52,908 nucleotides of DNA, from positions 1-52,908 of the forward strand of contig NZ_WHNZ01000016.1 of the NCBI RefSeq assembly GCF_013141725.1. The letters run 5' to 3'. Position 1 is the first letter of the stretch. Each line of letters opens with the position of its first letter. The notes under the pieces are model-generated. The model was not told where the DNA came from, made no database searches, and was given only the letters and a program-made list of their open reading frames with translations. The DNA comes from Paenibacillus planticolens (lineage in GTDB: Bacteria; Bacillota; Bacilli; Paenibacillales; NBRC-103111). The translations under genes and the position numbers were made by a program. Shown in pieces: positions 1 to 7,297 of this stretch.

Positions 1-299
1 AGTATTGTTTTTACTAAACCAGGTGTGATAATGCTATCCTCCCAGGCGGGTACTTTTACCCTTGTCCAACCCTGCCGATTATATCCTTCAAGTCCTTTAA
101 ACTCCATTCCCTTAATCACAACAAGAGGCGTTTGAGGTTTATCAAACTGGCCAACTTCATATGAAATGTTAAATCTTTTATCCTCTGATACGACAATAAG
201 ATCTTTTTGTCCATAATCATTTATTTCTTTTTCAACATACCAATAAAAAGTTCTTCCACTATGAATTAACTTCCTTCTACCCTTCCGATTCATTCCCAT
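1..299 (-). CDS. Hypothetical protein, 3' end outside the window
   Basis: This is an open frame of 99 codons running off the left edge, so the C-terminus is missing. The start is ATG at 299, preceded by AGAGGTG about eight bases upstream; a second in-frame ATG follows two codons later. The N-terminus is basic (MGMNRKGRRK) and is followed by a strand-rich, soluble-looking sequence with several W/Y residues (FYWYVEKEIND, GYNRQGWTRVKVP). There is no signal peptide or membrane segment. I do not recognise a named domain. It lies at the head of a run of minus-strand accessory genes. It is likely a real gene because of the good ribosome site and the uninterrupted frame, but its function is unknown. 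Confidence 0.6.
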   Translation of the reverse strand, partial: MGMNRKGRRKLIHSGRTFYWYVEKEINDYGQKDLIVVSEDKRFNISYEVGQFDKPQTPLVVIKGMEFKGLEGYNRQGWTRVKVPAWEDSIITPGLVKTI

Positions 300-435
300 A
301 AGTTATAGACACCTCTTTTTTGGATAACAATTAAAAGCCTCTCCACCCGTTTCACTTCCTGTTTCAAATTATGAAGTGATAATACACTTAGTTTACCATT
401 TGCCACAAGATACTGGATGTAGAAAATGCTTATAG

Positions 436-696
436 TTAAGCTATCCTGGCCGATACTTGAATGAACAAAAAAAGGAGCTCCCGCGAGGTAAGCTCCACTC
501 CCGAATCACACAGAGTTATTTCCAAGTAATCACAAAACATAACAAAGCACTTATCCCAATTGTCATTTCCGTTTCTTTGAGCCTCATCCCTTAATTTCTC
601 TATCGCTCTTATTAATTCGCCCTGTACCGTCTCTGATTGACCTTGCTTTGGCACATAGGTTTTCCATAAAAGCTCAGCCTCTTCGAAATATTTCAC
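436..696 (-). pseudogene. Probable decayed remnant of a small conserved Paenibacillus-type protein
   Basis: The frame encodes 86 residues starting at GTG 696. The first ~60 residues (KYFEEAELLWKTYVPK, then an EKLRDEAQRNG helix and NWDKCF) look like a conserved, soluble helical protein. The last ~20 residues are translated straight through the intrinsic terminator at 464-496, which real coding sequences do not normally do. No convincing ribosome site precedes the GTG. The simplest reading is a gene that lost its native 3' end, and perhaps its 5' signals, by frameshift or deletion. From memory, relatives of this family are longer, but I could not check that. Alternatively it is an intact short protein with a terminator overlapping its end. 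Confidence 0.5.
464..496 (-). terminator. Intrinsic terminator, inside the end of the decayed ORF
   Basis: On the minus strand GGAGCT pairs with AGCTCC around an 11-base loop and is followed by seven T residues. The flank (ACTTGAATGA) matches the flank of two other hairpins in the window, at 1644-1687 and 4862-4910. Confidence 0.7.
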
Positions 697-764
697 AAGC
701 GCCGCCGCAAAGAAAGCTCTTCAACTATAGAGACCCGTTAATTAAATAAATTTGTTGTCTGTTT

Positions 765-983
765 TTATTGAGTGTCTTCGTCGCTTTTGTACTCCAAAAT
801 ATCACCTGGCTGACAATCCAAAGTCTTACATATCGCTTCTAATGTTGAAAACCGCACCGCTTTTGCTTTCCCATTTTTCAGAATAGAAAGATTCGCCATA
901 GTAATTCCAACCCTCTCCGAAAGCTCCGTTACGCTCATTTTTCGTTTTGCTAACATCACATCAATATTAATAATAATTGCCAT
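765..983 (-). CDS. YozG-like Cro/C1-type HTH regulator
   Basis: A 72-residue protein that is essentially one XRE-family helix-turn-helix domain. Residues 8-65 show the pattern LAKRKMSVTELSERVGIT, followed by the recognition-helix region NLSILKNGKAKAVRFSTLEAICK and the LDCQPGDILEY closing motif typical of the Cro/C1 'HTH_26' group. I chose ATG 983 over the upstream ATG at 992 because AGGTGG sits five bases before 983. It lies ten bases after the DUF2975 membrane-protein gene, the same arrangement as yoaS-yozG of Bacillus subtilis, so the two are almost certainly co-transcribed and act together. The target is unknown; autoregulation is likely by analogy with small XRE proteins. Confidence 0.85.
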   Translation of the reverse strand: MAIIINIDVMLAKRKMSVTELSERVGITMANLSILKNGKAKAVRFSTLEAICKTLDCQPGDILEYKSDEDTQ

Positions 984-993
984 ATGCTCCACC

Positions 994-1476
994 TCAGACC
1001 GTTAAATCATTTTCTGATTTTATATTAATAGCTTCTTGTAAAAGTCTTTGGAGAACAGCAGCAAAAACGGCGATCACCATAGAGGCGAAAATAATGGCCA
1101 ATCCCATTGGTATGAAACTTGGAGGGTCAACTCTCTTCCCCATGAGATAGTAGAGTGGCATGCCTAGCAGGTACAAGGTACTGATTGTGATGGCACAGTA
1201 TTTTATATTCTTTAAAGCTTTTACCGATAATTCCGAGAACGCTCGGTTCTTATCAATATAGCTTAAAAGTTTAAAAGCTTGATACAGAGCAAAGTAAAAA
1301 GGAATCGCTGCTGCGTACATATCGATTAAAACGAGAGATTTCATATAAGCCGTTTCTGGATACAATTCTCCAGCAAAATTCCCTATCTTAGGCACTAAAA
1401 ATATGCACAAAGCGAGAATAGGGATTCCAATAAGAATAACAGCTATCTTCAAAAAGAGTGTTTTTCCTCGTTTCAT
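994..1476 (-). CDS. DUF2975 (YoaS-like) integral membrane protein
   Basis: A 160-residue protein with four predicted membrane segments: about residues 10-28 (FLKIAVILIGIPILALCIF), 50-68, 93-113 and 125-150. The size and layout, including the region KNRAFSELSVKALKNIKYCA between segments 2 and 3, match the DUF2975 family. ATG 1476 is preceded by GAGGTG with six bases between, so it is preferred to the GTG at 1485. The downstream partner is the small HTH regulator. DUF2975 proteins are regularly paired with such regulators; they may sense a membrane signal, but their function is not established. Confidence 0.82.
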   Translation of the reverse strand: MKRGKTLFLKIAVILIGIPILALCIFLVPKIGNFAGELYPETAYMKSLVLIDMYAAAIPFYFALYQAFKLLSYIDKNRAFSELSVKALKNIKYCAITISTLYLLGMPLYYLMGKRVDPPSFIPMGLAIIFASMVIAVFAAVLQRLLQEAINIKSENDLTV

Positions 1477-1566
1477 AAACTGCACCTCACTTATTTAATG
1501 TCAGTTTTTACTTTATAACATAATTTATCGTTTTGCAATAAATTATTATCGTTTTTTATAAAAATA

Positions 1567-1598
1567 AAAAGCATTTCTCATTACAAAGAAATGCTTTT
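1567..1598. terminator. Symmetrical bidirectional terminator
   Basis: AAAAGCATTTCT pairs with AGAAATGCTTTT around eight bases, with A/T tracts on both sides. It separates the 1720-2337 gene from the DUF2975/HTH pair. Confidence 0.75.
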
Positions 1599-1643
1599 AC
1601 TTTAAAATGTTAAATTTACAACTTTTTCAACAAAACTGTCCGT

Positions 1644-1712
1644 TACTTGAATGATAACAGGGAGCAGCTGCTGCGGCATTCTGCTCCTGCGAACTAACGT
1701 TCTGCGTTAGCT
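1644..1712 (-). repeat. Dispersed palindromic repeat, copy 2, plus a second hairpin
   Basis: GGAGCAG and CTGCTCC form a hairpin around CTGCTGCGGCATT, preceded by ACTTGAATGA. The segment closely matches 4862-4910. Immediately after it, GAACTAACG and CGTTAGCTC form a second hairpin with one mismatch around TTCTG (1690-1712). Both lie just behind the minus-strand gene 1720-2337, so they probably act as its transcript end. Confidence 0.6.
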
Positions 1713-1719
1713 CAACAAG

Positions 1720-2337
1720 TTAATCCTGTTTACAAGGTCTGATTGGCGCAAAAAAAGGTAGAACTCTTTTAGTTCCTATTATTTCCTCCTTGAATTTTAC
1801 TGTGAATTCTGTATTCTCCCCTTCGGTAATAATTTCAAGAATTTCACCTTTTCCAAATTTATCATGTTGGATCTCATCTCCAACCCCAAGAGCTCCAATA
1901 AATTTTAGTTGCTCATCGGGGCTATTTATTTCAGAATCATAGATATTTTTTACTACTGGAGCCATAAGTAAGTGCTCTGGCGGTTCCGGATAAGACTCAT
2001 TAGTATTATCGTAGTATTCTCCTTCATCGCCTTGAACTCGAGCACCTATTCTATTGGCGATAGTAATCATTACGCCAATTACCATTTCATCAGCACGGCA
2101 TAAAGTAATTCTGCCCTCTTTAAACAAAAATGGTATCCCCTTATAGGTATTTAAGAGATCAGCGATTTTTTTTATATCATCTTGTGTTATCGGGTTTTGC
2201 TCGCTAGATATCCAGTGATCTGCCTTAGTAATATGAACATCGTAACTCATATAAACCACTCCATCAGATATTTGATTTATTTGAAATATTCCTATACGGT
2301 TCACCGTAATATCTAATGAATAATACAGGTTGTCCAC
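1720..2337 (-). CDS. Hypothetical protein with a C-terminal PcrA/UvrD-type Tudor-like domain
   Basis: A 205-residue acidic soluble protein. Residues ~150-200 (GVGDEIQHDKFGKGEILEI, then FTVKF, KRVLPFFAPI) resemble the Tudor-like tail of PcrA/UvrD helicases, which has the pattern VGD.V.H..FG.G.V... and ends in the KKL...FAPI signature. The N-terminal 130 residues are unfamiliar. The start is uncertain: GTG 2337 has no visible ribosome site, whereas ATG 2250 (MSYDVHI) has GGAG eight bases before it. In PcrA the Tudor domain contacts RNA polymerase; whether this stand-alone copy does so is inference. It sits beside a SUFU-domain gene and a WG-repeat gene, a neighbourhood reminiscent of immunity-gene arrays. 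Confidence 0.6.
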   Translation of the reverse strand: MDNLYYSLDITVNRIGIFQINQISDGVVYMSYDVHITKADHWISSEQNPITQDDIKKIADLLNTYKGIPFLFKEGRITLCRADEMVIGVMITIANRIGARVQGDEGEYYDNTNESYPEPPEHLLMAPVVKNIYDSEINSPDEQLKFIGALGVGDEIQHDKFGKGEILEIITEGENTEFTVKFKEEIIGTKRVLPFFAPIRPCKQD

Positions 2338-2401
2338 AAACTAAACAAGATACCACTGAGTGCTTTTCCTTTGCATCGAACTTCTCTTCTATATGAATGA
2401 A

Positions 2402-2971
2402 TCAGAGTAAGCCCTTGCGATTGAAATCAATCAAATCAGGGTTTATCTCCTCAAGCTTATCTTCAAACTTATCCCATCCAATTAACCTTACGAAATTTGC
2501 TTCCTCTAATGTAATTGGAACTAACCATGACATAACAATTGGAGTGTTTTCATTATCAAAAAATGTATGAAATGCTTCTGGAAAATAAACAGGGACTGTA
2601 ACATTCAATGCTTCTAATCTTGAATTATCAAATAAAGAACCATATGGACCAATTACATCCCCTCTTAAGTACGCCATTTTATTGTGCAACGCCTTTAAAC
2701 CAACTTGTTGGATGATTCCAGGAATATTTTTATCTCCAAAAGTTGAATCCGAAACAAAAACTAATTCTTGTCGAATTTGTTTTCCTGAAACAGGTGATAT
2801 TAACGTGTCATTACTCAAACCTAAAGTTGAATATGTCGTAGTTCCTGAGAACGGATGACCATTACTGTATTTAACAATTTGAAATGGAAGTTTATTACCA
2901 TCTCCATCCTTACTCCAACCATATTGGATTGTGCCCAGATGCCTTTCTAAAAATCGTAAGAAGTCGTTCAT
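2402..2971 (-). CDS. Suppressor-of-fused (SUFU) domain protein, putative immunity protein
   Basis: A 189-residue soluble protein. The N-terminus MNDFLRFLERHLG, the central segments GKQIRQELVFVSD and FDNSRLEALNVTVPVYFPEAF, and the C-terminal MSWLVPITLEEANFVRLIGWDKFEDKLEE follow the bacterial SUFU-like family (PF05076), which spans nearly the whole protein. ATG 2971 is preceded by AGGAGG six to seven bases upstream, so the start is secure. In bacteria SUFU-domain proteins are recurrent immunity components of polymorphic toxin systems; the role here is inferred from family and neighbours, since no toxin gene is visible in this window. The matching toxin could lie to the left, or this could be an orphan immunity gene. 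Confidence 0.8.
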   Translation of the reverse strand: MNDFLRFLERHLGTIQYGWSKDGDGNKLPFQIVKYSNGHPFSGTTTYSTLGLSNDTLISPVSGKQIRQELVFVSDSTFGDKNIPGIIQQVGLKALHNKMAYLRGDVIGPYGSLFDNSRLEALNVTVPVYFPEAFHTFFDNENTPIVMSWLVPITLEEANFVRLIGWDKFEDKLEEINPDLIDFNRKGLL

Positions 2972-3094
2972 ATTACCTCCTATTTCCTCGCATCAGCGCC
3001 AGATTTGTTTGTTTTTGAATCTAAAGATAGCTAGAATCATTATCAGATTGCTTATGCTGTCAATTTGCTGCGAAAGCTGCCGATCTATCCTGAG

Positions 3095-4651
3095 TTATTG
3101 ATGGTATGAATTGCTCGAAAAGACAAGTTCGCCTGTGTATCTACTGATGTAATCGGTATTAAAAATATCTAGTGCGACAAGAGGGCTGTAAAGACGAAAA
3201 CTCCACTGTGACAGGTTATGAAGTTCCTTTGATTTGAAGTAGGGGGTGCCGTCTGGCCGAATAAAGGTAGTTTTACCACGGTTCACGACGAGAGCTGCAT
3301 CTCCGACAAATGGAAGAGCTGTATCAAATTTCGGTTCAATGACGACCTCGCCAATGGTATTCATGTACCCATACTTTTTTTTGGGGCCGAGGATCGGCAT
3401 GAGCCCGCTGTTGAAGCCTTTAGAAAACAACGTACTTGGAATATTCTCTAGGACGATCTCACCATTTAGGTTAATGAAGGAGAAATGATGCAAGTCACCA
3501 TCTAACTGCACTGGAGCAAGTCCCTCAGAGAAGCTGCCGGCTATTGAGTAACCCCTCGGCGCATCCATCCGAGTACCGTCTGTCCTCCAAAAATATGAAG
3601 GCATGTCCTTCGGGTGTACGACTGCAAAGCCGTTGCAAACCTGTCCGATTGCTGAAAAAGCCGGATCTAGCGCAAACTCTCCGTTCCGGTCAAGCAGCCC
3701 GTAATGACCATTAACTTTGACGACGGCATGACCTTCAACGAAGCAGTTGAGAAATGGTTTCTCTTCAAATAAATGCTCATATCTACGCAGAAATTGACCG
3801 CTTTGATCAATAAGTAGACTGTTTTGTTCCTTGCTGACTAGTGCGACGCCTTCTGAAAATATGCCGATTCGGTCGAAGGACGGTTTGATTACCTCAGCGC
3901 CTTCCTCGTCGATAAACCCCCATCTGTTGTCACGCTTGAAAGCGGCGCGCCCCTCACTGAAATATTTGACTTGTTGATAAGTAGGCGGAATGACGACCTT
4001 CCCTAGCGAATTAAAAAAACCTGAAAGTCCGTTGAATTGAAACGGTGTCAAGTCACTCGCATCATTCACCCCGTACTCAGGAGTGTCATTTGAGCTTCGA
4101 CAACGCTTGTCCGGATGAGATTTAGATGAACAGACTGTCGGTCCCTGAAGCGCCTCTAGTCTATTATCTTCATCCGCCTCCTCCTCAATGTCTCCCACTG
4201 CATAATCATATGAAAGCCATGACATTTCAGGGAAACCCATTGCATGCTTGAAGCGTTCAACGTCCGCTCGGACGACTGAATTCTTGATTTCCAGCAGCTC
4301 TTCTGCAGTGAAACCGAACGAATCAAATAATTGAGGTTGGAACTTTTGCAAGTTCCTATCAATTTTTTCGTAAGAGATATCAAGCTTATGGTGAGTGTAG
4401 CCGTCTAGATAGACTGTGAACCCCCAACCATGATCCTCAAAATTATAGAAAGCAAGCAGTGGAAAGGACCTAGAGCATTCCAAATGAAATTCTTCAACAT
4501 ATGGAAATGAAATATCCTCGCGGTAGAAGCAGACTCCCCATTTACTATTCAGCATTTGAATGATACAGTCCATATCCAACTGGCGGCGAAGACGTAAAAT
4601 GTCCGAAATATGCCCGCTCTTCAGCAAAGTACCTTGCGTAAATTCGCTCAT
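3095..4651 (-). CDS. WG-repeat protein with an unassigned N-terminal domain
   Basis: A 518-residue soluble protein without a signal peptide. Residues ~215-500 carry at least six WG/KWG-type beta repeats, visible as NRWGFIDEEGAEVIKPSFDRIGIFSEG, HYGLLDRNGEF, FSFINLNGEIV and KYGYMNTIGEVVIEPKFDTALPF. These likely form a propeller-like binding surface. Residues 1-190 are a separate acidic domain (MSEFTQGTLLKSGHISDILRLRRQL and onward) that I do not recognise. ATG 4651 has AAAGGA about 14 bases upstream, which is a long spacing. WG-repeat proteins are of unknown biochemical function but are common next to polymorphic-toxin immunity genes. The neighbouring SUFU gene supports that reading, which remains inference. 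Confidence 0.75.
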   Translation of the reverse strand: MSEFTQGTLLKSGHISDILRLRRQLDMDCIIQMLNSKWGVCFYREDISFPYVEEFHLECSRSFPLLAFYNFEDHGWGFTVYLDGYTHHKLDISYEKIDRNLQKFQPQLFDSFGFTAEELLEIKNSVVRADVERFKHAMGFPEMSWLSYDYAVGDIEEEADEDNRLEALQGPTVCSSKSHPDKRCRSSNDTPEYGVNDASDLTPFQFNGLSGFFNSLGKVVIPPTYQQVKYFSEGRAAFKRDNRWGFIDEEGAEVIKPSFDRIGIFSEGVALVSKEQNSLLIDQSGQFLRRYEHLFEEKPFLNCFVEGHAVVKVNGHYGLLDRNGEFALDPAFSAIGQVCNGFAVVHPKDMPSYFWRTDGTRMDAPRGYSIAGSFSEGLAPVQLDGDLHHFSFINLNGEIVLENIPSTLFSKGFNSGLMPILGPKKKYGYMNTIGEVVIEPKFDTALPFVGDAALVVNRGKTTFIRPDGTPYFKSKELHNLSQWSFRLYSPLVALDIFNTDYISRYTGELVFSSNSYHQ

Positions 4652-4861
4652 AAAAGGCTATGTTCCTTTCCTAAAATTTCAACCCATAGTTTTATATATT
4701 CTATCAGCAGTTATCATAATAGGGCCACCATTTGATAACTTTCTCAATTTTGGTTGGTTCTTGAATCATAAAGCTCAGTTCTAAAACGGGCCACCTCGTA
4801 GACAAGACGTTTCTAATCCCTCACAAACAATACTACCATATATTGGGACCATTCTGTTCGC

Positions 4862-4910
4862 CACTTGAATGAAAACAGGGAGCAGCTGCCGCGGCAGTCT
4901 GCTCCCTGTT
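4862..4910 (-). terminator. Strong hairpin terminator, copy 3 of the dispersed repeat
   Basis: AACAGGGAGCAG pairs perfectly with CTGCTCCCTGTT over 12 bp, with an inner CTGCC/GGCAG stem. It is preceded by ACTTGAATGA as at 1644. On the minus strand it follows the PfpI-GNAT gene and precedes TTTTCATT; on the plus strand TGTTTTTA follows, so it can act in both directions. The 4652-4860 gap otherwise shows no gene. Confidence 0.8.
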
Positions 4911-4930
4911 TGTTTTTACCATGATTAGAG

Positions 4931-6025
4931 TTATTTAGCATCTGAATTCCCTGCAACACGCCGTTCGTACAAGTGCGCGCTCCAGCCTTGACCTTCATAG
5001 CGTCCACAGAACGCAAATCCTTGACGGGCATAATACCCATTAAGCGCCGCGTTATCAGCCATACAATCTAGACGCAGCCAAGTTTTTCCTTGGTCTTTGA
5101 CATAGCTCTCAGCCCAATTGAGCAGCCGCGTGCCGATTCCCATGCTTTGACAATCCCGGGAAACAGCCAGCCGATGTACGTAGCCAGCATTTTCGTGGAA
5201 CTGATCTCCCCAAATCTCTTCATACCCCCACTGAACGGATAAACAGCCGACGGGCACACCATTCATATTCGCCACAAATAACTCATACCGATCGATCACA
5301 TCGGACACATACGCATGCGTAAACCTCTCCTCACGCCACTGGACCAAGCCCTGCGTCCGCTGGATCCACTGTGCCGCACCTACCAAAAGTCCACGTACCG
5401 CTTCAGTATCCTCCAGTTCCGCTCTTCGAATGTCCAGCTTATCATGCCAGCGGTACTCCAACCGCGAAGCCGTTTCCATCGCCAATGATTCGCCGCACAA
5501 CCTTGCAACGACATGCAGCGCCGCGTCAAACCCTGTAGTGACACCACCTGACATGACCATTTTACCGTTATCGACATACCGAACATCCTCCACAATTGTT
5601 GTACCTGGTGAAACCATGCCTCGTAAAAGGTCGTACGCCATCCGATTCGTTGTCACCCGAAGCCCCTCCAGCAAACCGGCTTTCGCCAGCAGCAGGGCTC
5701 CGGTACATACCGAAAGCACAATCTCGGCGTTGCCCGCTGTCTCGCGAATCCAAGCGATCAGTCGCGAGTTGGTTATTTCTGTACGAGAGCCCAAACCTCC
5801 GGGGACGATGAGTATGTCTATCGTTGGACAAGTATCAAAGCTGTATTGGGGAGTAATCGTGATGCCGCTAACGGTTGTCAAAGGGGTTTTCTTTTCGGCT
5901 ACCGTAAAGACCCGAAAATTCTTACCCAAGTATCCAGCCACCCCAAACACATCATGAGGACCGGCAAAATCCAAAGTATCTACCTTATCGTACAGCACAA
6001 CGCCAACCTGCCTCACTCTTTCCAT
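4931..6025 (-). CDS. DJ-1/PfpI (GATase1-like) domain fused to a GNAT acetyltransferase
   Basis: A 364-residue two-domain soluble enzyme. Residues ~5-195 are a DJ-1/PfpI domain of the isonitrile hydratase/AraC-GATase1 type. The signs are VGVVLYDKVDTLDFAGPHDVF, then IDILIVPGG, the nucleophile elbow VLSVCTGALLLAKAGLL with its catalytic Cys, and VEDVRYVDNGKMVMSGGVTTGFD. Residues ~200-355 are a GNAT domain (IRRAELEDTEAVRGLL), with the acetyl-CoA loop SRDCQSMGIGTRLLNWAE and a closing LNGYYARQGF. ATG 6025 is chosen because AAGGAG lies nine bases upstream; the earlier ATGs at 6031 and 6034 are too close to it. The gene is alone in its transcript, between the terminator at 4862 and a promoter plus ZTP riboswitch at 6043-6193. 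Isonitrile hydratases of this family make N-formamides, a possible link to one-carbon metabolism, but the substrate is unknown. Confidence 0.85.
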   Translation of the reverse strand: MERVRQVGVVLYDKVDTLDFAGPHDVFGVAGYLGKNFRVFTVAEKKTPLTTVSGITITPQYSFDTCPTIDILIVPGGLGSRTEITNSRLIAWIRETAGNAEIVLSVCTGALLLAKAGLLEGLRVTTNRMAYDLLRGMVSPGTTIVEDVRYVDNGKMVMSGGVTTGFDAALHVVARLCGESLAMETASRLEYRWHDKLDIRRAELEDTEAVRGLLVGAAQWIQRTQGLVQWREERFTHAYVSDVIDRYELFVANMNGVPVGCLSVQWGYEEIWGDQFHENAGYVHRLAVSRDCQSMGIGTRLLNWAESYVKDQGKTWLRLDCMADNAALNGYYARQGFAFCGRYEGQGWSAHLYERRVAGNSDAK

Positions 6026-6042
6026 CGACATCATCTCCTTAG

Positions 6043-6150
6043 AAATAAAAAGAGCATTCGACCCATCGGATCAAACGCTCTGCCCAGGCGATCGGCTGTA
6101 TGAAGTATGCGCTCCCCCGTAGTCCTCTACGTTTCGCCAGTTACGCATAC
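6043..6150 (-). promoter_or_regulatory. ZTP (pfl) riboswitch with intrinsic terminator
   Basis: Read on the minus strand from 6150. P1 is GTATGCG pairing with CGCATAC, and the conserved internal segment is AACTGGCGAAA. P2 is CGTAG-AGGA-CTACG, followed by GGGGGAGCG. Then come a short linker and the diagnostic GCCGATCGCCTGGGCA (6096-6081), matching the ZTP consensus CCGNNCGCCUGGGCA. Directly after it, GAGCGTTTGATCC pairs with GGGTCGAATGCTC (allowing G-U) and is followed by TTTTTATTT (6051-6043), an intrinsic terminator. ZTP riboswitches normally raise expression of folate and purine one-carbon genes when ZTP/ZMP accumulates by preventing termination. Here the only gene downstream is the DJ-1/PfpI-GNAT fusion. 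Confidence 0.88.
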
Positions 6151-6164
6151 CAGAAATTCCCTTT

Positions 6165-6193
6165 ATTATATATAGAAAAATTAGAATCGTCTA
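6165..6193 (-). promoter_or_regulatory. Sigma-A type promoter for the riboswitch transcript
   Basis: On the minus strand TAGACG (6193-6188) is followed by a 17-base spacer and a perfect TATAAT (6170-6165). Transcription would start a few bases before P1 of the riboswitch. Confidence 0.75.
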
Positions 6194-6337
6194 GATGCAC
6201 TACAATCTGGAATGCAACCAGTACCTAAGGATATTAATTACCAAATAAGTGAGTTATCATGTATGAGCTTCCAAACACACCATCACATGATATAATGTAC
6301 TTTAACTGATGAATTAGGAGAATATAGGTGTGAACTG

Positions 6338-7078
6338 ATGGAAATAAAGACGGAACAGCTGGCCAAATCAAAAAAACCGCTTTACCTTACTGTATACGAT
6401 GAACTTTTCAAAAAAATCATGAATGGTGTGTTCCCCTCCAATAGCCAATTACCTACGGAACCTGAACTAGCCAAAATGTTCGATGTAAGCAGAATGACGT
6501 TAAGACAAGCGCTAGCTCTACTACAGGATGACGGGCTGGTGAAGAGTATTCATGGTAAAGGGAACTTTGTTACCCGATCTCGAATCACAGAGAAAAAGGT
6601 GGGGTTGGAGAAAATCGGAAATCCGATTTATAAGTGCCATACGGAGGACATTGACCATGTAGAAATAAAGTTCAGACTGGACTTGGAGAGTGACTACACC
6701 AAAGAGGTCCTGAACAGGAAAGCCACCGCGGTGGTAGCCATTGAACGTTGGTACAAGAGCAGAGATCAGGTAGTGGCCTTCGGATTTACCTTTATGGCAA
6801 TTGAAGCCGTAACAGAACTGAACCTGGACCTCCAAAATGAAGCGCAACTGCTGGACATGCTTGAGAATAAGGTATATGAGTTGGCTAACTCTGCAACGGT
6901 AGAGATCAAACATTCCACGGTGCTAAATACCTCATCTCAAATATTTGAACTTGATAGCGGCAAAGGGTGTGACTTGCTGCTGGAAAGTCTATATATAAAT
7001 GAACAGCACCCTATTGTATACAATAAATACTATATTCCTAAAGAATTTAGCCAGATTATGATCAACGCTTCGAAATAG
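6338..7078 (+). CDS. GntR-family regulator, HutC/FarR (UTRA) subfamily
   Basis: A 246-residue protein. Residues ~14-80 are a GntR winged helix (PLYLTVYDELFKKIMNGVF, LPTEPELAKMFDVSRMTLRQAL, DGLVKSIHGKGNFV). Residues ~100-240 are a UTRA effector-binding domain of the HutC fold. It is followed by a terminator and then by the purine nucleoside phosphorylase and MFS genes in the same direction. The palindrome at 7251-7265, between the likely -10 and the phosphorylase start, is a natural operator. I infer that it represses the phosphorylase/MFS unit in response to a nucleoside or its phosphorylated breakdown product; the ligand is not visible from sequence. Confidence 0.88.
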   Translation: MEIKTEQLAKSKKPLYLTVYDELFKKIMNGVFPSNSQLPTEPELAKMFDVSRMTLRQALALLQDDGLVKSIHGKGNFVTRSRITEKKVGLEKIGNPIYKCHTEDIDHVEIKFRLDLESDYTKEVLNRKATAVVAIERWYKSRDQVVAFGFTFMAIEAVTELNLDLQNEAQLLDMLENKVYELANSATVEIKHSTVLNTSSQIFELDSGKGCDLLLESLYINEQHPIVYNKYYIPKEFSQIMINASK

Positions 7079-7105
7079 ATGTAGCTAGTACGTATTATAT
7101 TGCAG

Positions 7106-7145
7106 GGCAGCGGGTTCTCCATAAAGGAGAGTCCACTGCCTTTTT
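7106..7145 (+). terminator. Intrinsic terminator after the GntR gene
   Basis: GGCAGCGGGTTCTCC pairs with GGAGAGTCCACTGCC (one mismatch, G-U pairs) and is followed by TTTTT. Confidence 0.8.
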
Positions 7146-7200
7146 GCATTGGTGGCCCGCCTAGAGGGAAAGAATATGAGAAATATCTCGCAAAAAAAAG

Positions 7201-7265
7201 TTGATAATGGAATACGATCTATGGTATTTTATCTATGTACCAATTAGACAAGTTGTTATACAACT
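7201..7265 (+). promoter_or_regulatory. Promoter and GntR-type operator of the deoD unit
   Basis: TTGATA (7201-7206) with an 18-base spacer to TATTTT (7225-7230) is a plausible promoter. The palindrome AGTTGT-TAT-ACAACT (7251-7265) lies around or just after the start point. It contains the GT...TATAC element typical of HutC-subfamily operators, so it is the likely site of the upstream GntR protein. Confidence 0.6.
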
Positions 7266-7297
7266 ATACAAATTCGTAAAGAAGGGTGAGATGTACA

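Noticed and set aside
5430..5957. 175-codon plus-strand frame opposite the PfpI-GNAT gene
   Set aside because: Serine/proline-rich shadow of a real gene with no start signals of its own.
6052..6120. T-box or SAM riboswitch as the identity of the leader before the PfpI-GNAT gene
   Set aside because: No T-box TGGN bulge or specifier loop and no SAM-I core; the CTGGCG / GGGGGAGCG / CGCCTGGGCA order is that of the ZTP class.
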